From NCBI RefSeq assembly GCF_037975245.1, contig NC_092577.1, forward strand, positions 9,461,013 through 9,525,012: 64,000 bases of DNA, in the 5' to 3' direction. Positions 1-13,829 of this stretch are shown piece by piece. Below the pieces are notes generated by a model. The model did not search any database, was not told the origin of the DNA, and saw only the letters and a list, made by a program, of their open reading frames with translations. Numbering within the stretch: position 1 is the stretch's first letter; each line of letters begins with the position of its first letter. Both the position numbers and the translations under genes were made by a program. Source of the stretch: Apostichopus japonicus (taxonomy: Eukaryota; Echinodermata; Holothuroidea; Aspidochirotida; Stichopodidae).

Positions 1-320
1 ATGGAAATCATTAAATATATTCCTCAGGGAATAGGCTTACTTCCAGCTTGCAATTATATGCATGAGAGAGATGCAGTTGTCTTACTTTCTATTAGTACGG
101 AACAAGTAGTAAACCATGTAGGATGAATATGGACCATTGGATCAGTTTTACTAAGATAAATCTAGTGGGAAGTTCATGGAACACGGTATCAGTTAGGCAT
201 ATCTATAAATATGTGGGAAGTAAAGAGAATATTCAACACTTAAAAATAGGCTTACCCGGTGGGAATGTGGTTCTTGTCAGTAAAACTACGGTAAAACATT
301 ACAGTATTCTTAATTAAACT
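1..320 (+). pseudogene. possible decayed Ig-like exon
   Basis: The first 42 codons read open in frame 1 from the window edge and contain QGIGLLPACNY, which resembles an Ig B-strand region, followed by VVLLSISTEQVVNHVG and a stop. About 60 further residues are open in another frame (to 317) and include LPGGNVVLVSKTTVKHY. This looks like an Ig-like segment broken by a frameshift, or the edge of an exon cut by the window. In several invertebrate deuterostomes Ig-like exons can precede NACHT exons, which would suit the NLR exon downstream. The resemblance is weak and was judged by eye, and no good splice donor was identified. Confidence 0.2.
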
Positions 321-1840
321 CCACAAAAAATCCTAATAATTAGGTAGAATATTGAAACAAAGAATAAGCAGATCAAGTTTAAGAATTTGTCTGATTTTTA
401 AAGATTTTTTGTATGATAGCAATCACGTGACTGGTATGTTTGCTTTATCAGGGTGACCAGAATGATACATGGTAAAGGTTTTTTTACTAAAATTATTAGA
501 AAAATATAAATCATGTGAGATTCAAAATAATATAGCTTATAAAGGAACCGTTACAATTCTTTTCCTCTGCCCGAGTCTCAGTCGTGCCGCTTAAAGCAGC
601 AGTTTAACTTAGGCTGACAAGTTTAACCTGGTAGGCTAATGCTTTACACAAGAGTGTGTATTGATAACAGTGTGCCATTTTACTCTCTAATTTCATCAAA
701 TAAAGGTTACTAAAGGAATAATTACTAAATTTGATTCGATCCTCAACCTTAATATTTCGTCACGTGCGTGCTTTATATTGCTGCATTACAGATATTAAAG
801 ACCAAATTGAAAAATGTTTAAAAAGAAAAGAGATTTTAACCTCACTTTTTGCAATGAACCTTGACTATAGCCAAACGTATGACGTTCATTTTTATCTGAT
901 GCCAACATCGATTAGCATCGATAAATTAATAAAAATTATCTCAAACAGATTCTTTAACATGCAAATGAATAACCGTTGTATCCACGATGAGGAGAGAGCC
1001 TCGCAATAATTGTGAAGCCCGCCATCTAAACTGACGACCTGTAGGTGACATTCTTAAAGGATATAATTAATATTGATAACAAAACAGAAAGTTGATTTTT
1101 TCAGGGCGGGTTAATATTAGATTACTTCAAAGGTCGAGGTTTTGTGTAAACAATTTACAGTAAATCAGAGATAATAAGGATAGATTCACTTTGTTGTAAT
1201 CTTTGTCGAGCCAGAGACCTGTTAGTAACGTGACTGGTTCTGTTGACTTATAGAATTATATATTGATTTGTGATAATTTTTTGATAAGTTTTAACCATGC
1301 ATTCTGTATCAATATATATTCAACAGATCATCGCTTTGAAAGATAATCATGGATAATATCACTCAAAGGAAAAGAAAAGTGAAGACCCAAGTTAATCCCG
1401 CGAAAATTGTTGTGACGTCATAATCGATGAAGCGCCTTACAGTGCAAGGTTTGTTGTAATTACATAGTTTTGTATTAGTAACTTAAGCATAAGAAAGCTG
1501 ATGCTTAAAATAAACATTGATAAGGATTTTAGCCTCAGCATTGTAATTACTCTTACAGTGTATGATCGAGAGTTCAACGTGATTGTTTTCATTGTTTTGT
1601 TTCTACCTTATTAATTAGACCTAACCGATTGGAATTGTTATATGCAGATATGAACACATATAAGGCGATATAAAATTGCACATTACTCCAATTTAACTGG
1701 TATAATTTTGTCGTTAACAGCGACTTCAAACAGATTGCCCGCCATAATTGTTTCCAGTTTATATATATATAAGCACTGACACCCCCAATTGTATTGACCA
1801 AAACGTAATGTTTACATATCAAATGTTGCCATTTTTTCAG
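321..1840. other. no gene recognised; intron or upstream sequence of the NLR
   Basis: AT-rich sequence without a convincing coding frame. A 92-codon open frame at 731-1009 has no recognisable motif. The stretch ends in the pyrimidine-rich acceptor TTTTTTCAG at 1832-1840 that starts the NACHT exon. The NACHT exon begins inside a codon, so at least one upstream coding exon must exist, here or beyond the left edge. Confidence 0.5.
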
Positions 1841-3360
1841 ACAAAAAGGCCATACTCATCAGTTCTCTGAAGAGCAGGTATAAACTACAATATGACGCAA
1901 TCCAGCCCATACCGTACATCAAGGACAGACTATATTGTGTTGACAAGGTATTTGTTGAGGGAGGTACAGAGATCTACATAGTTAAAGGAGCGACGAAGGA
2001 GAAAGACGGAACATGGGTACGTGTGGACTCGTACAAATATATATTCACAGACCCTCGAATGAAAGCCAAACGGCGCATCATAGAAGCAGAAGCCGGGTAT
2101 GGTAAGTCAACAGTGACCCTACAGCTCGCCTATGATTGGTGCAATGGTGTAAAGGATTCACCTTTTAAAGACGTAGAGATTCTAATTCTTCTCCGGTTGA
2201 GGCAGCTGAACAGCAAGATATCTATCTATCAAGCAATTAAACTGTTCTTAGCACCAAACGATCCTCGTATCAAATCTTCTGATATTAAAAATATCATTGA
2301 AAGCTGTTCTTCTGTTAAGGTACTCCTGGACGGGTATGATGAGTTTCCTGATAGGGACGGAGCTACCGGAAGTGACGTAGGACGTATCATTACCAGCAAT
2401 CTGTTTGAAGATATTGATGTTACCCTGACAACCAGATATCTTCCGAAGGATTATGACAAATCAAACACAAAATATGTTAGGTTAGTTGGCTTTGACGAAA
2501 AAGCACGCGACCAGTACATTCGCAAGGCTGTTACCGGGGAAGACGAAGAAAGCGTTGCTAACATTAAGCGCGCTTTGAAAGAAAACCCGATCCTGGATGA
2601 TCTATGTCAAGTTCCTCTCTTATTTGCAATGTTTTCTCACATGACCCACGAAAAGACACATCTTCAGATATTTAAGTCAGTTACCGGTTTCTTTCGCTAC
2701 ATGATTAAATGTTTCCATAGTCACCAGAGAAACAAATCACTGGACAAACACGCAAAGGAACACATGAGCGAACATGAAAGTGAACACGACGAACTGAGTA
2801 AAGTAGCATTTGAAGGTGTCTGCGGTGGAAACAAACAGTTATCATGGCGTAAGGATGGACTCTGTACACGACTAGGTCAAGGGTTTTGTCAACATTATAT
2901 TGCAGTTGGTATCTTGGTAGAGGAAGAAGCGTCTGCTGAGACAAACGAACAGGCTTCTACTACAGACTTACAGACAAAGACTGACTTAAGGTTCTACCAT
3001 CAACTATTCTGTGAATGGTTTGCGTGTTTTAGACTGGTAGAAGTTGTAGCTGCTACAAGAAACGCATCTGAGCTGGAGGATGTTCTTGATAAAGTGGATC
3101 CATTTAATCTTCAGTACCTCTACAGATTCACCTGTGGGATTAGTCCAGCAGTTGGGAAGAGAATAATAGAATACTTGAAGAGCAGGAAAGACGGTGATAA
3201 GTTTGCCATCCTCTGCATCCTGGAACAAACTGCTGAGGTAGATGGAATCAAGGACACCGTCAGGGATCTGTGTTCAAAGGATGTTGAGATCAATAACGAC
3301 GACAGCAAGCTTCTTCAGAGATCCACAATCCAGCTCTTGGAGATTGCATCTAGATTTAAT
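1841..3360 (+). CDS. NLR (NACHT domain) receptor, large internal exon
   Basis: This encodes the NACHT NTPase core of an NLR, the family of cytosolic STAND sensors that oligomerise when they bind nucleotide. The exon is open from TTTTTTCAG at 1840 to the strong donor GTAAGT at 3361, giving 506 codons plus two leading bases. Its N-terminal part, with KSRYKLQYDAIQPIPYIKDR, is the segment usual just before NACHT in invertebrate NLRs. Walker A is AEAGYGKST (about 2086-2112), with Glu where Gly is common. Walker B is VLLDGYDEFPD (about 2320-2352). A sensor-like TTRYLP follows at about 2428. The winged-helix/C-terminal part carries FYHQLFCEWFACF near 2995. The frame stays open, so the exon looks functional. 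It starts in phase 1 and ends in phase 0, and the phase-0 exon at 51862 joins it in frame. Some 21 codons of intron can be read past 3360 before a stop, but the donor makes splicing far more likely. The start codon and any DEATH, CARD or Ig-like N-terminal domain are not visible. Confidence 0.88.
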
Positions 3361-4255
3361 GTAAGTATGTTCATCATATGAAACAGGTTTGTTACGAAAG
3401 TTTCTGTCAACTAAACCAAAAGAACATGATTAACTAAATATACAAAAAATCAATATCGAAAACATAATTAGAAAAAAATCCACTTCATGAATGACAACAT
3501 TAAATTTAGCGACAAACAAATCTAAATAAATGTATATTACATTAAACTACACAGCCCGCCAAGAGAAAGTCACAAATTATCAATGTATTGTTTTATATCA
3601 AATAAATCTTGTTTCATCGATGACTGCTTCGTTATGAGATATCATTCAAACCTATTGGAAGTATAAGCAAAGATAGTTCAAGAATTCAGCCTACTGAAAT
3701 ACATGTCTCAGATAATCAAGACAGACAGCGTTCCATTCGTTCGTAAATACACGATTCAGATCTCTAAACTATGTAAAGAAAACCAAACTGCAACCTCCAT
3801 CAAAGAGTCAAAGAGTTAATGCAATAAACGCTACAACTGAAAGATTACTGATCGAATTTGCACAAGCCCGTACAACAATTTGCTTTATTCACTTCTCAAC
3901 ATGGCCTTCTACAAAACATGGAAAGGAACATAAGATTCAATACCGTACCATTCACCGGTATTATGTGAAACCTGTAGTAGAGGTGAAAATAATAAAATAA
4001 TGATTTAAACTGAAATGCTATACAACACTCAATCACAAAGAACAAAGTAACAGTGTAGATTGATTCCACGATATATTCGAGTTTTCGTATGGATATATTG
4101 TTATTGACGCTGCAGGAAGGTTGATACGGTATATAGTTTTATACATTTCGAAATTAGTGTTTTCTTGATGTATGGTGTTCCTATCAACGTAATGGACACT
4201 GCATGGCGGTAAAACAGGCTAATGTATTCATTATCAGTAAAATATTGTCTTAAAG
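3361..4255. other. intronic, nothing recognised
   Basis: AT-rich unique-looking sequence. Scattered short open frames carry no motif and no splice-site context I would trust. Confidence 0.5.
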
Positions 4256-4475
4256 GGTAACTCTAGGCAGAACATATCCCTATAGTAATCTAGGGTAGAC
4301 ATATATCCCTTATAGTAATCTAGGGTAGACATATCCCTTATTGTAATCTTGGGTACACATATCCAGGGTAAACATATCCCTAATAGTAATCTAGGGTAGG
4401 CATATCTCTTATTTTAATATAGGATAGACATATCCCTAATTGTAATAAAGGGTAGACATATCCTTTATTAGCTAT
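4256..4475. repeat. minisatellite, about 28-bp unit
   Basis: Seven or so degenerate copies of a unit built on TCTAGGGTAGACATATCCCT followed by TATAGTAA. Units vary by a few bases and one is truncated. It is a simple tandem array inside the intron with no coding sense. Confidence 0.85.
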
Positions 4476-7212
4476 AAAAGTGTTGTTTTCCAATGAGTTT
4501 TGAGTTGTATCCCAGGAACTAACAGTCTACAGTATTAAGGTACATTGTAAGGTCACTTTAATTCATGGAATTCAATTGTTTATTTATGTTCATTTCTATA
4601 AAAGTAAAAGTGTTATAGACATTCAACCTGGACTGTCAGCAGTGTGTTTTAATGTTCAACAACATTTTCCATATAACATTTTAAGTACCTAAAATCATCC
4701 TTTAAGTTAGCATCAGGTATTAAAAAAGTCTTATTACCCAATTTTTCGACGTTTTTCTTTTGATTCACAACCAGTCCAAACATGACAAACAAATATTTAT
4801 TTCTTTAATTTTTACATAACAAAATAAATACATACTAAACTGCGTCACTTTGAAACTGGCCGCGAAACAGTGAATTATGTATTTTGAATAAGGGGTATGT
4901 GAGGTTGGAACAGGGCCACAGAAGTGGTGTTTAGTTGATCATCGGAGGACCCCTAGTGAAAGTACAGGGGTAGAGTCATATTTATTTTAGTGTGCATGCG
5001 CGCTACAATAATGGAATTACTCGCCCGCTCAATCATTTACATAGCTGGCTGGTGAATGCCAGCTCAACATACATTCTTCATAGCAATCTCAAATTCACAG
5101 GTTGGCTACGCAAGAAAAAATCCAGACCCAGATTTGCAAAGAACTGTGGCGGCGAACAGTTAATTCTGTAAACGTAAAGAAATAGATATCCTTGAGTAGC
5201 ATACTTCTTCAAAACAAAACGTATAATTCTCTACTTTGGTTTTATTATTCTCGAATTAAACAAGATAGGTAACATTTGAACGCATTTGAGTTAAAAACAT
5301 CCTGCAAAAATGTTGCAAGCAACAAAAGTTAATCGTGTTTATCCGCAACGAGTCGGTGTTATTTTGGTGATCCCGGGCACGAACATATAGCCCGTAATGT
5401 CATGTCATCTTATATTACAAAGTCATAGTTAGTTTCCACAGCTAGCGGCTGCGTACGTATATGGCGTATATTATGTGTTTTGGATGATGAACCAGGGCCA
5501 GGAAATCAACCAATCAGTGTTTTATAGACAGAAGAATGTTACAGTGCAATGAGAGACTAGACCTACATTGTATTCGTTCGAGTAATCGTGAATTAGGCCT
5601 TCGGTGTAAATTACCGTATATATGTTTGTAAAATTTCGCTAACTAGGCGAGGATCACAGAAATTGAAGTATGGAGAATGACGTCATGCGACATGTACTGA
5701 AACCACCCATCCAACTGGTGGCGCTTTGCTTGTACGACAAGAAAGTACCGGCGCGTCTTACAAACACTACGTCTTTGACATAACTAAAGTGATAGTGTGC
5801 CGCATTTTCACAGGTAATTCTTAGGAAGCGATAGCAAAAGCAATTACATAGGACCCTAATTTATTTACTAGTGTCGTCTGTTAAGGTGCTGTATTGTTAT
5901 TCACTGGACCCTGGATATTGTTAGCCTAGGCCCTAGATCAGCTGCAGCTGTCCTTTTGGATGCGATTTAACTAAAGGCTAATTTTAAAAATGTTAACGCC
6001 TCATTTTACGTAACACTGTATCCCTAACGATATATATACATGTCAGAATAACATGGGATGACGGTTAAGAACCGTCAATACTAGGAAAATAGCCACTTTG
6101 CAACATTAACATTAAACTGACAAATGCATACACAGACTAATATGGAAGTATAACACAAAATTAGGTGTGTGGGAAGAGGATGGCGGAGAAGACAGGGTTG
6201 CTTTTAAACGGCATTTATAGGGACAACTAGGCTACGTCACTATTTGAGTGGAGCAATAAAATAATACAAGCAAGACAAATCTTTGCCATATGCCTCTCAG
6301 ATACCGGAAATGACACTTTACAGGCATTAAAAGTTGCACACACACTCCACTTACTCGAGTCACTATAGCTGCTGCTGCTGTTTTGCCATAGTCCTCATAG
6401 AACCGTCGGCATTCTCATGTGTGCCTTTGCTCTTGCCAGGGCCATTCCTCCATCCGTCCACGTCATTTTAGAGGCGAGAAAAAGTTGGTTCTTAAATCAG
6501 GAGTATAGTACTTACCACTCTGGTCGCCATAACATGTCTCTGTTGTGCAAAGTACACCTACACTTTCAGAAGAAGCGGGTATAATCAAATTCAGTTTCAA
6601 AGTCGTATGCACTCTGTATATGTGAAGACTTACAAATGATCTGGCTTTTTGCCGCACACCACAAAGCGCCTCACTTTTTCAAGGCTTCACTTCTTAACGG
6701 CGATAAACTGTGCATTCTTCCTATAATTGAATTTCTTTGACGAGGATACAGTAACGTTAACATGTTGTTCAATTTGACCAATCAGTGTCCAGGACTGTGT
6801 ATTCTCTGTCACGTCCGGAACATGTGTTCGTCGTGATTAACAACCGTTAATGAGCTTGGTTGTCCGGTTAATCTGTCGTAGTTTTAGTAATATATATTGC
6901 AGTCGCATGCTAGCTAGAGTACTTTATAGAAATAGAGCCTAGCTTTGGTCTACGTCAAAGGAAAAAACGCCGAACTGGCTTATTCGTGACCGAAATAACT
7001 TGAAAAGGTTTGCAGTAACAAAGACCCCTCCATTGAATATCAACAAATAACTTTCACCGCGCACTACAATATAATGCAACGTATTTGTTTACAAATACAG
7101 TTGTTCTAGTTATGTGTAGATATCATCACATATGCAGACTGGATGTAACATTTACCTTCCATACACGACATCAGTGTATGTGACTTATACTGCTTGGATG
7201 TATTAAGTCTGT
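4476..7212. other. intronic, no gene recognised
   Basis: Mixed-composition sequence. A CTG run near 6370 and an isolated minus-strand 64-codon frame at 6463-6657 show no family motif. I saw no clear transposon ends here. Confidence 0.45.
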
Positions 7213-7220
7213 ATCATATG

Positions 7221-8606
7221 CAGTGGCGTCGCCAAGGGGGGGGGGGGGGCAGGTGGGCACGTGTCCCCCCTGGAAAACCTAGTGCCCCCCGAGTGCCCCC
7301 CATCTGAGATTTGGGTTGGTAAAAAAATATATATAGTTTGTTATATTCAACTCCCATCATCTGAGTTGGTTTTTCATAAGGACAAAGAAGCACAGTAATT
7401 CGTATTTTCTTCACATGAGCTGCGAAAAAATGAAAAAGTTTATCCTTGACCGTCGGGTATCGAAGTCGTAACCCGCGCCATCACAGCATGTGTCGATATT
7501 TACATTGAATGTGTCAGTGCTCACGCCATACCATCGGCTATACACGTCCGCTACGCGAGCTACATGACTCATCGTTCAAAACAATGAATTTCCCTGTTCT
7601 GGCTGTGCTGCAGCCGTGTTTTTATTTCCTAGGAAGTAGGCCGAATATTCAGAAAATCACTAGGTGCAGTCCAATCAAATTCCTGAAAAGTAGGCCCCCC
7701 CCCCTACTCTCCAGAGAACACTATTTCTGGACCTTTCTCATGATTCTGACCTCAGAATATGAAAGAACGCGCTTTATTTTTTCTGGACCGATGAGTAATA
7801 TCGTTGCTGTGAACCATAACCTTGAGGGCCTTTGTGTGGGCCTTTGTCATATGGGTGAGAGTGTTTGTCTGCTGTCTGTGTGTGTCTTTTACCTCTCGTG
7901 AATTGGATGCCTGCGAAATGCCGAAAATTCGGACCTGCTGTGAGAAGGGAGGGTACTGCAGTATGTTGCCTTGGTCTGACGTTGACAGGTTAGGAGCTGA
8001 CGAAATGTGAGAATGTGAGGGTCCGCAGGCACCATACTTGCCTATATTTTTGGACCCATATATTAACCCTGTTGTGTAGGGGGTGCAGAGGTCATTTGAG
8101 GTCAGATGCTTGTAGGAACAAATGGCGAATGTTCACACCTGCATACTGAGCCATACTCGATGTGTGATCCATCTTTGGATTGAATGGTGAGATCCCTGAT
8201 AGGAGCCAATAACGATGCTGGAACCTGTTACATCTTAATAGATAATGGGAGAAAACGAGAAGGACAAGAAAGGAGTCGGGGGTCATGCACACATTACTTC
8301 AACAAATGTAGGTTCTATTGATAGGGTTAGGCATAATATCGACAGCATGTGGTTCATATCCTCTGCAAAATTCTGCTCGTTGTTAAAATCATTACCTCAA
8401 AAATAGCAATTTCCGGAGATATCTTCAGATCGAGTTTAGCATCAAATGTGGCACCATTTTGCATCTAGCCCATCCTCCGTATGCGAAAATTTTCCCCTTA
8501 GACCCCTCCCCAGGACAGCGATCCGTAACCACCTAAGTGCCCCCATCAAATGCTGGTGCCCCCTCTGTGCCCCCCCCCCCGACTGAAAAGTCTGGTGACG
8601 CCACTG
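7221..8606. mobile_element. hAT-like non-autonomous element, TSD ATCATATG
   Basis: The ends are inverted: CAGTGGCGTCGCCAAGG on the left and CTGGTGACGCCACTG on the right. The element is flanked by a perfect 8-bp duplication, ATCATATG, at 7213-7220 and 8607-8614. A TIR starting CAGTGGCG with an 8-bp TSD is the hAT pattern. Long G and C runs lie just inside both ends. A 130-codon frame at 7509-7901 has no recognisable transposase motif, so the element looks non-autonomous. The interior near 8440-8520 resembles the interiors of 16580-16908 and of the host element around the retrotransposon, which makes these three relatives. Confidence 0.9.
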
Positions 8607-8614
8607 ATCATATG

Positions 8615-11160
8615 CCGTTTAGATGAATAGAATGAAAGTAACCTTTAGCTGCGGAATATTATTTTGTTATTTGTTTTAGAAAATGCCAATATTTTAGGGA
8701 GACGATACTTTTTATCTTCATAGTCCTTTAAAGCTGCCCTAAAAAGTTCATCTAGAATATGTTCCCCTCTCCCCGGTGAGAAAAAATAGATGATTTAATA
8801 CGCAATGGGAGTGAAGCATCTTATCTTCACTCTGAAAAGATATCTAGTCATATATTGTAATAATGATAACATGAACTAACTATGAAACAATTATACGATA
8901 CCACGGGGTACACTTTTTATGATCTTTATATTTGTTTATTGCGTTAACAGTGACTGTCATACAACGGTAGTTAAGTACGTTATAAATGTAGTTAGTGGTG
9001 CAGGCTAAGTAAATAGCGATAACAATAGGTAAGCAAGTTCATGATAACGAAAGGTAGGTTAGATGTGAAACAATATGTTAATATTAATAAAATAAGTTTA
9101 TGATAACGATAGATAGATACGAAAAGAAGAATATTCATATTAAGAAGGAAAAAGCAATGACAGAACGGGAAGCCCTGTTTGAAAAGTCCCCTTTTCTCAT
9201 GTTCTGATATGTAACAAGTGAAAACATGTTTCGTTTTCTTTCTGGAAATCACTGGATAATGCTGCTGGACAACATTAGTTGCTGCAATAATTTATCATCA
9301 AGTTACAATGGATGACACTTCATTGATTAATATTTTACTGTTAGCTGAAATTTGAGATGAGTTTATCACATTGTTTTCACCAAGCCAATGATTTTTTAAG
9401 TCAATTCACAGGTCTTTCGCTCAAGTCATTTGATTTTATTGTAACTCATTTCCCAAGTCAAGCGTAACCACATAATAGCTGTAAGCCTACTGAAAATCAA
9501 CGACCGATGCTCGATAAGGCATATTTGCCAAGTGTTGCGGTCCTGTGTATGAAATGTCTTACTGAGCTCTTGTTACAATGCTATGGAGAGAACTCTTTTC
9601 TACAAGAGTAGTCAGTCATATACACTGGGCAGCAACTAAACTTCAGTGTAAAACAAGAATATTTACTCTCTCTCAATACGAAAATATAACGTTAATACAA
9701 AATCATGAAATTAACTATTCTGTACAGAGACTAATCTTGTACCACAATGGAGGGCAGGGGAGGTGCAGCTACGAGAGGGAATAGGCCCTCGAATACCTCT
9801 CTGCCACCCTCTGTAAGAATAAAAACTGGAATGATAGAGGAATACATTATATGGGAAACATTATTGTCTAGGTTTCCTTTTTTTCTGTTTTTGTTGGGTT
9901 TAGCTGTACCAGGTGGTAACATCTGCTCCGACTGTTATTACAAAGTACGCAATGTAATTTGTAAGGGTATTACGGTGGCTCAGAAGGAACATTGACCACA
10001 GAAAATTATGTTAATAGATGCTTTGTCAAATTAACTCTGCTTACCTCGACTTCGACTATTATTCCCGAAAAAGAAAAATGACTTTACATAATGAAATTGT
10101 GTGGTTTTATCTCTGATATTTGATTTTTTTTACAGAACAATTTAGACTAATATCACAACTTTCGACACTTTATCAAAATTGTAACATTAATCATGAAGTT
10201 TCAAGTGTACCCAGAAATGTCGACACCAAACGTAAACTGAGAATATTAATTTAATTAAAAATTGATCGTTTCATTAAATCGTATTGTTTAGCTAACAAAG
10301 GATCCAGCCAAATGACTCAGTAATGCCTTAAAGTACAATTGCAGATGAGTGGAGATGGTGTCGTCGACACTGAAGAATGTCACAAACTGTATGTCTTGAT
10401 CTAACAAGTGAAATGTGGAAGATGTGATAATGCACCCCATCCCCTCCAGCCACCCTCCCGACTCACAAACCTCCCTTTGAAACTCAATGCATTCAGCCTG
10501 TCGGTGCAACGAATATCACCTTTAATTTGGGTTATTAATAATTTAACGTCTCAAGAACACTCCACGACGCCAAATTCCATGATATTAAACTACTGCGTGT
10601 ACAGGGCTATGCGCTGAATGTTAGGAAATATAGAACAGAGACCGTTTATAACCATCACACCTCACACCCTCCCATCACTAGTTATTTCACGAAACTTGAA
10701 GACATTACCATGTGACAATCATCTCCTGTTTAAGTGATATACAGTTGTGATGCTACAGAGCACGTGACATTTCTCCATGCTGTGGGTAGCATGTTTCATC
10801 TTACATCGAGTGAAATAGGGGCTTACTGTGTACTATGGAAACTGTGTACAACTATTACAACTATTATATTGTATGCAAATACTAACTACATCAAACAATC
10901 AGACAAGTCAATAGTTGCATAACAAACTGTTCTTTGAGAAAATTGGGAGCAATATACTGTTTGATGATAACAAAATAAACTCATATGTAACATAGTTTAG
11001 ATTTCAATTCTAACAAGTACTCTTCATACGGAGTAGTAGTTCATAAATACTTACTTAGTTTAATAGTGTAACTATGAATGCAATGTAAACCAGAAAGTCA
11101 CGTGACTTAGTGATTCCTTGCCAATATGAGAAGAAACTTTAGGTACAATATTTTCTAACG
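8615..11160. other. intronic, no gene recognised
   Basis: AT-rich sequence without a convincing exon. The short frames at 9578-9995 and 10288-10617 overlap on both strands and carry no motif. Confidence 0.45.
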
Positions 11161-11164
11161 AGCT

Positions 11165-11700
11165 GAATTGCTGAGCAGAAATGGCAAGTCTTGAAGAATT
11201 GAGTAATGCGTACCTATGCAAAAAGGGTCGAAGGTCAAACAAACTTCACTTCTGCATAAGTAGACTTATTCTGACTGTAACCAACAATTGATATTCAACG
11301 ACCTTTCACCTCCATGAAAACAAAAGGGACCACCTGCTCACCAAGGGCTACCGACAAACAAAGTTTGAAGTTCAAGTAACTTTCACTTCTTGAGATATCG
11401 TGTTTACATGGTTTACAGCCTTTGATCTCTAATGACACCAAATTACCTTTGACCTTCATACAAAAACAATAGAGATGAGTTGCTATTCTAGGTCAATGAA
11501 CAGTCTAAGTTTAAAGTTCAATCATTTTTTACTTCTTGAGATGCAGTGTTAACAACTTTCTTTCGCCTATGATCTCCGGTGATCTCTCAATGATCCTTGA
11601 CCTCCATGAAAAAAAAAAACAGAAAATCTACTCACTAAGGGCTACCCACACACCAAGTTTGAAGTTCAAGCATCTATGATTTCTTGAGATGTGTTACAAG
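11165..11700. repeat. degenerate tandem repeat, about 145-bp unit
   Basis: About three diverged units share AAGTTCAAG, then TTCACTTCTTGAGAT (near 11384, 11529 and 11679), then GACCTCCATGAAAA and AAGGGCTACC. The array leads directly into a CA repeat and the hairpin tail described next, suggesting it is the body of a mobile repeat. Confidence 0.7.
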
Positions 11701-11706
11701 CCAAAG

Positions 11707-11805
11707 TGTCACATACACACACATATACATACACACGCACGCACACACACACACGCAGTCATGACCGCATAGATTCCTTCGGCTACCGCCAAGGAATCAA
11801 AAAGT
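11707..11805 (+). repeat. CA microsatellite plus hairpin tail, copy 1
   Basis: GTCACA is followed by an impure CA repeat, then GCAGTCATGACCGCATAGAT, then a hairpin with arms GATTCCTT and AAGGAATC around CGGCTACCGCC, then an A run. The same tail ends the tandem array at 14704. A terminal hairpin after tandem repeats and a microsatellite recalls Helitron/Helentron-derived elements, but that class is only a suggestion. Confidence 0.75.
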
Positions 11806-11980
11806 GTTTAAATGAATGGGTATAATTTTAAGAAATTTCAAGTGGTTGTCCTGCTGAAATTTTGGTCGTCCTGCAGTGGAAACGTGTAAAGTAGGTTATA
11901 TGTTTTTGGGATGGCCAAAGGAACTCCAATAAGGAGAAGATACATTTAATTCAACTTCATCACTTTATTTACAACATCTT

Positions 11981-12217
11981 CTAACTTAGTGCCCCATATT
12001 GAAGACATGGAACTTGGCAAATTAGTTTAGAATTTTCATAAACTTTTGCCACTTCCTTATCTCCATCTGAAGTTTTACACTTCTTTTTATTGGGCTGGAT
12101 GTTGCTAACGTGTCGCCACATGTTGCTTTTCGCTTTGATGTGTGTACAATCTTCTGTGAAGTGTAATGCTTGAGTTTGTAGGCTTATGATGTTAACTTTG
12201 CGTTGCAGACGTACCAC
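11981..12217 (-). pseudogene. degenerate zinc-finger fragment, possibly transposase-derived
   Basis: A 78-codon minus-strand frame holds KAKSNMWRHVSNIQPNKKK. This looks like the C-terminal half of a C2H2/BED-like finger (SNMWRHV..), with the expected second His replaced by Gln and the first Cys of the finger not visible. BED and C2H2 fingers are common at the N-terminus of hAT transposases. The fragment is short, stands alone and seems broken. The assignment was judged by eye. Confidence 0.25.
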
Positions 12218-13829
12218 TCAGGCTACCCAGAAATATATATGTGTGATGAGTAATTAAATACATGATCTGTTTCACTTTGGGGGGGGGGGGGGGGGTGACT
12301 AGGTGGTATTTGCCTAAGTTGATCACTTTCACTATTTCATTTTTTTTTTGAAACACCAACCTTAATTGCTCTCATATAACCCGTCAGAAATGTCACGTTT
12401 AGCATCGTCCGTCGACATTTGACAGATAATTTTCCCGCGTGGCGCAGGCTTGTTAATACATTGAAGGCCAATCTTTACATTCCACTCATATTTACGGTAT
12501 CTTCTAAGCATAGGCGTACGGGACCATTTCAGTTTGGGGGGGCAGAACTTTTTGTGCCCGAGAGTTCCCGTGACACTATCTAAGCGGAGCGCCACCATCG
12601 GTTGGCGCGTTGCGTACAAGAAAATTTTGGGCACACAATGCCTCTCAGATTGCCGGAAACGGCACTTCTGAGGCCTTGCAAGTTGCATCTAAACATTCTT
12701 TATTTTATAATCTCACGTTTTAGAAATTTACACTTCCCCAAAAATATGGTATATTAGAAGAAGAAAAAATGGTAACATCACTTTGAAGGGGAAAAATGGG
12801 ACAGTATGTTTTTTAAGCTCCTATTTAGTTACCTTATTTATTATTTTAACACAGTAGCCTACTCAGCTACCTCCAGAAAAACATACATTGTTCAACTACA
12901 CGTAAGCGGGATAATGTCGCTGTGTCGGGTGAGACTGCAATTTGTCTCACAAAAAAGTATAAAATATAACAAAGAATATGATAAACCCGTACTTCTATGC
13001 TTGTAGGCACCACCCCCCCCCCCCCACACCATCCATGAAAAAGAAAATGTTTCTTCTATATACACTCATGTTGGGGATATCCAGGTCAAGGGCGGCGGAA
13101 GCACTTTTAATATGGGGGGCACCTACATCAAAGGGCACTTTGCAGAAATTCGATTGGACTGATGCAGCCCTATATTTAGTACCCTTTATAACTCTTATTG
13201 TATTATCTTATTTGTGTATACACATCACTCCATCAACGCCCCCCCCCCCCCCAAAGGAAAATATGCATACTAGCACTGCAATATCCAATACGCAAATTGG
13301 GAAACAAGGAACAAGTTTTCTCTCGAGACAAAATGTGGTGAAATCATGCTAGTTGCTAATGTAGAAATCTTCCGAATTAGACTGGTTTTTTTCTTGTTAA
13401 TATCTTAACAAATTTTCCATTCGAAATAGTTTTAAGTTTGACCCACAGAAATTCATGAAAAGTCACGGGCTTAGCCAGGATTTGCAAAGTTGTATGCACG
13501 ACTATCTGAGCGGAGCGCCACCATCGGTTGGCGCGGAGCGTACTATAAAAAATTTTGGTTTTACAAACCCCTCAGATGGCCGGAAACGGCCCTTCCCGAG
13601 TGTTCATTATGGTTCCCTGGCCTCTTGCTAACTTGAGGCACCTCAATTTTTATATAGAACAAGAAAACCAAGAGGTTTTGAGATTCCTTGGCATCTAAAT
13701 ATTACTGTAGGTTCATTGTGTACACTTGGTTCCGACCTTTTATGAATATTAATGTAGCATCAACACAAATGTTGTTCCTTGCTATCAGCTCAAGTTTGAT
13801 GAACAAATTGATATTTTAAAGAATTTGCT

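Noticed and set aside
2705-3308. Minus-strand open frames opposite the NACHT exon
   Set aside because: Shadows of the plus-strand coding frame, which has motifs and splice sites.
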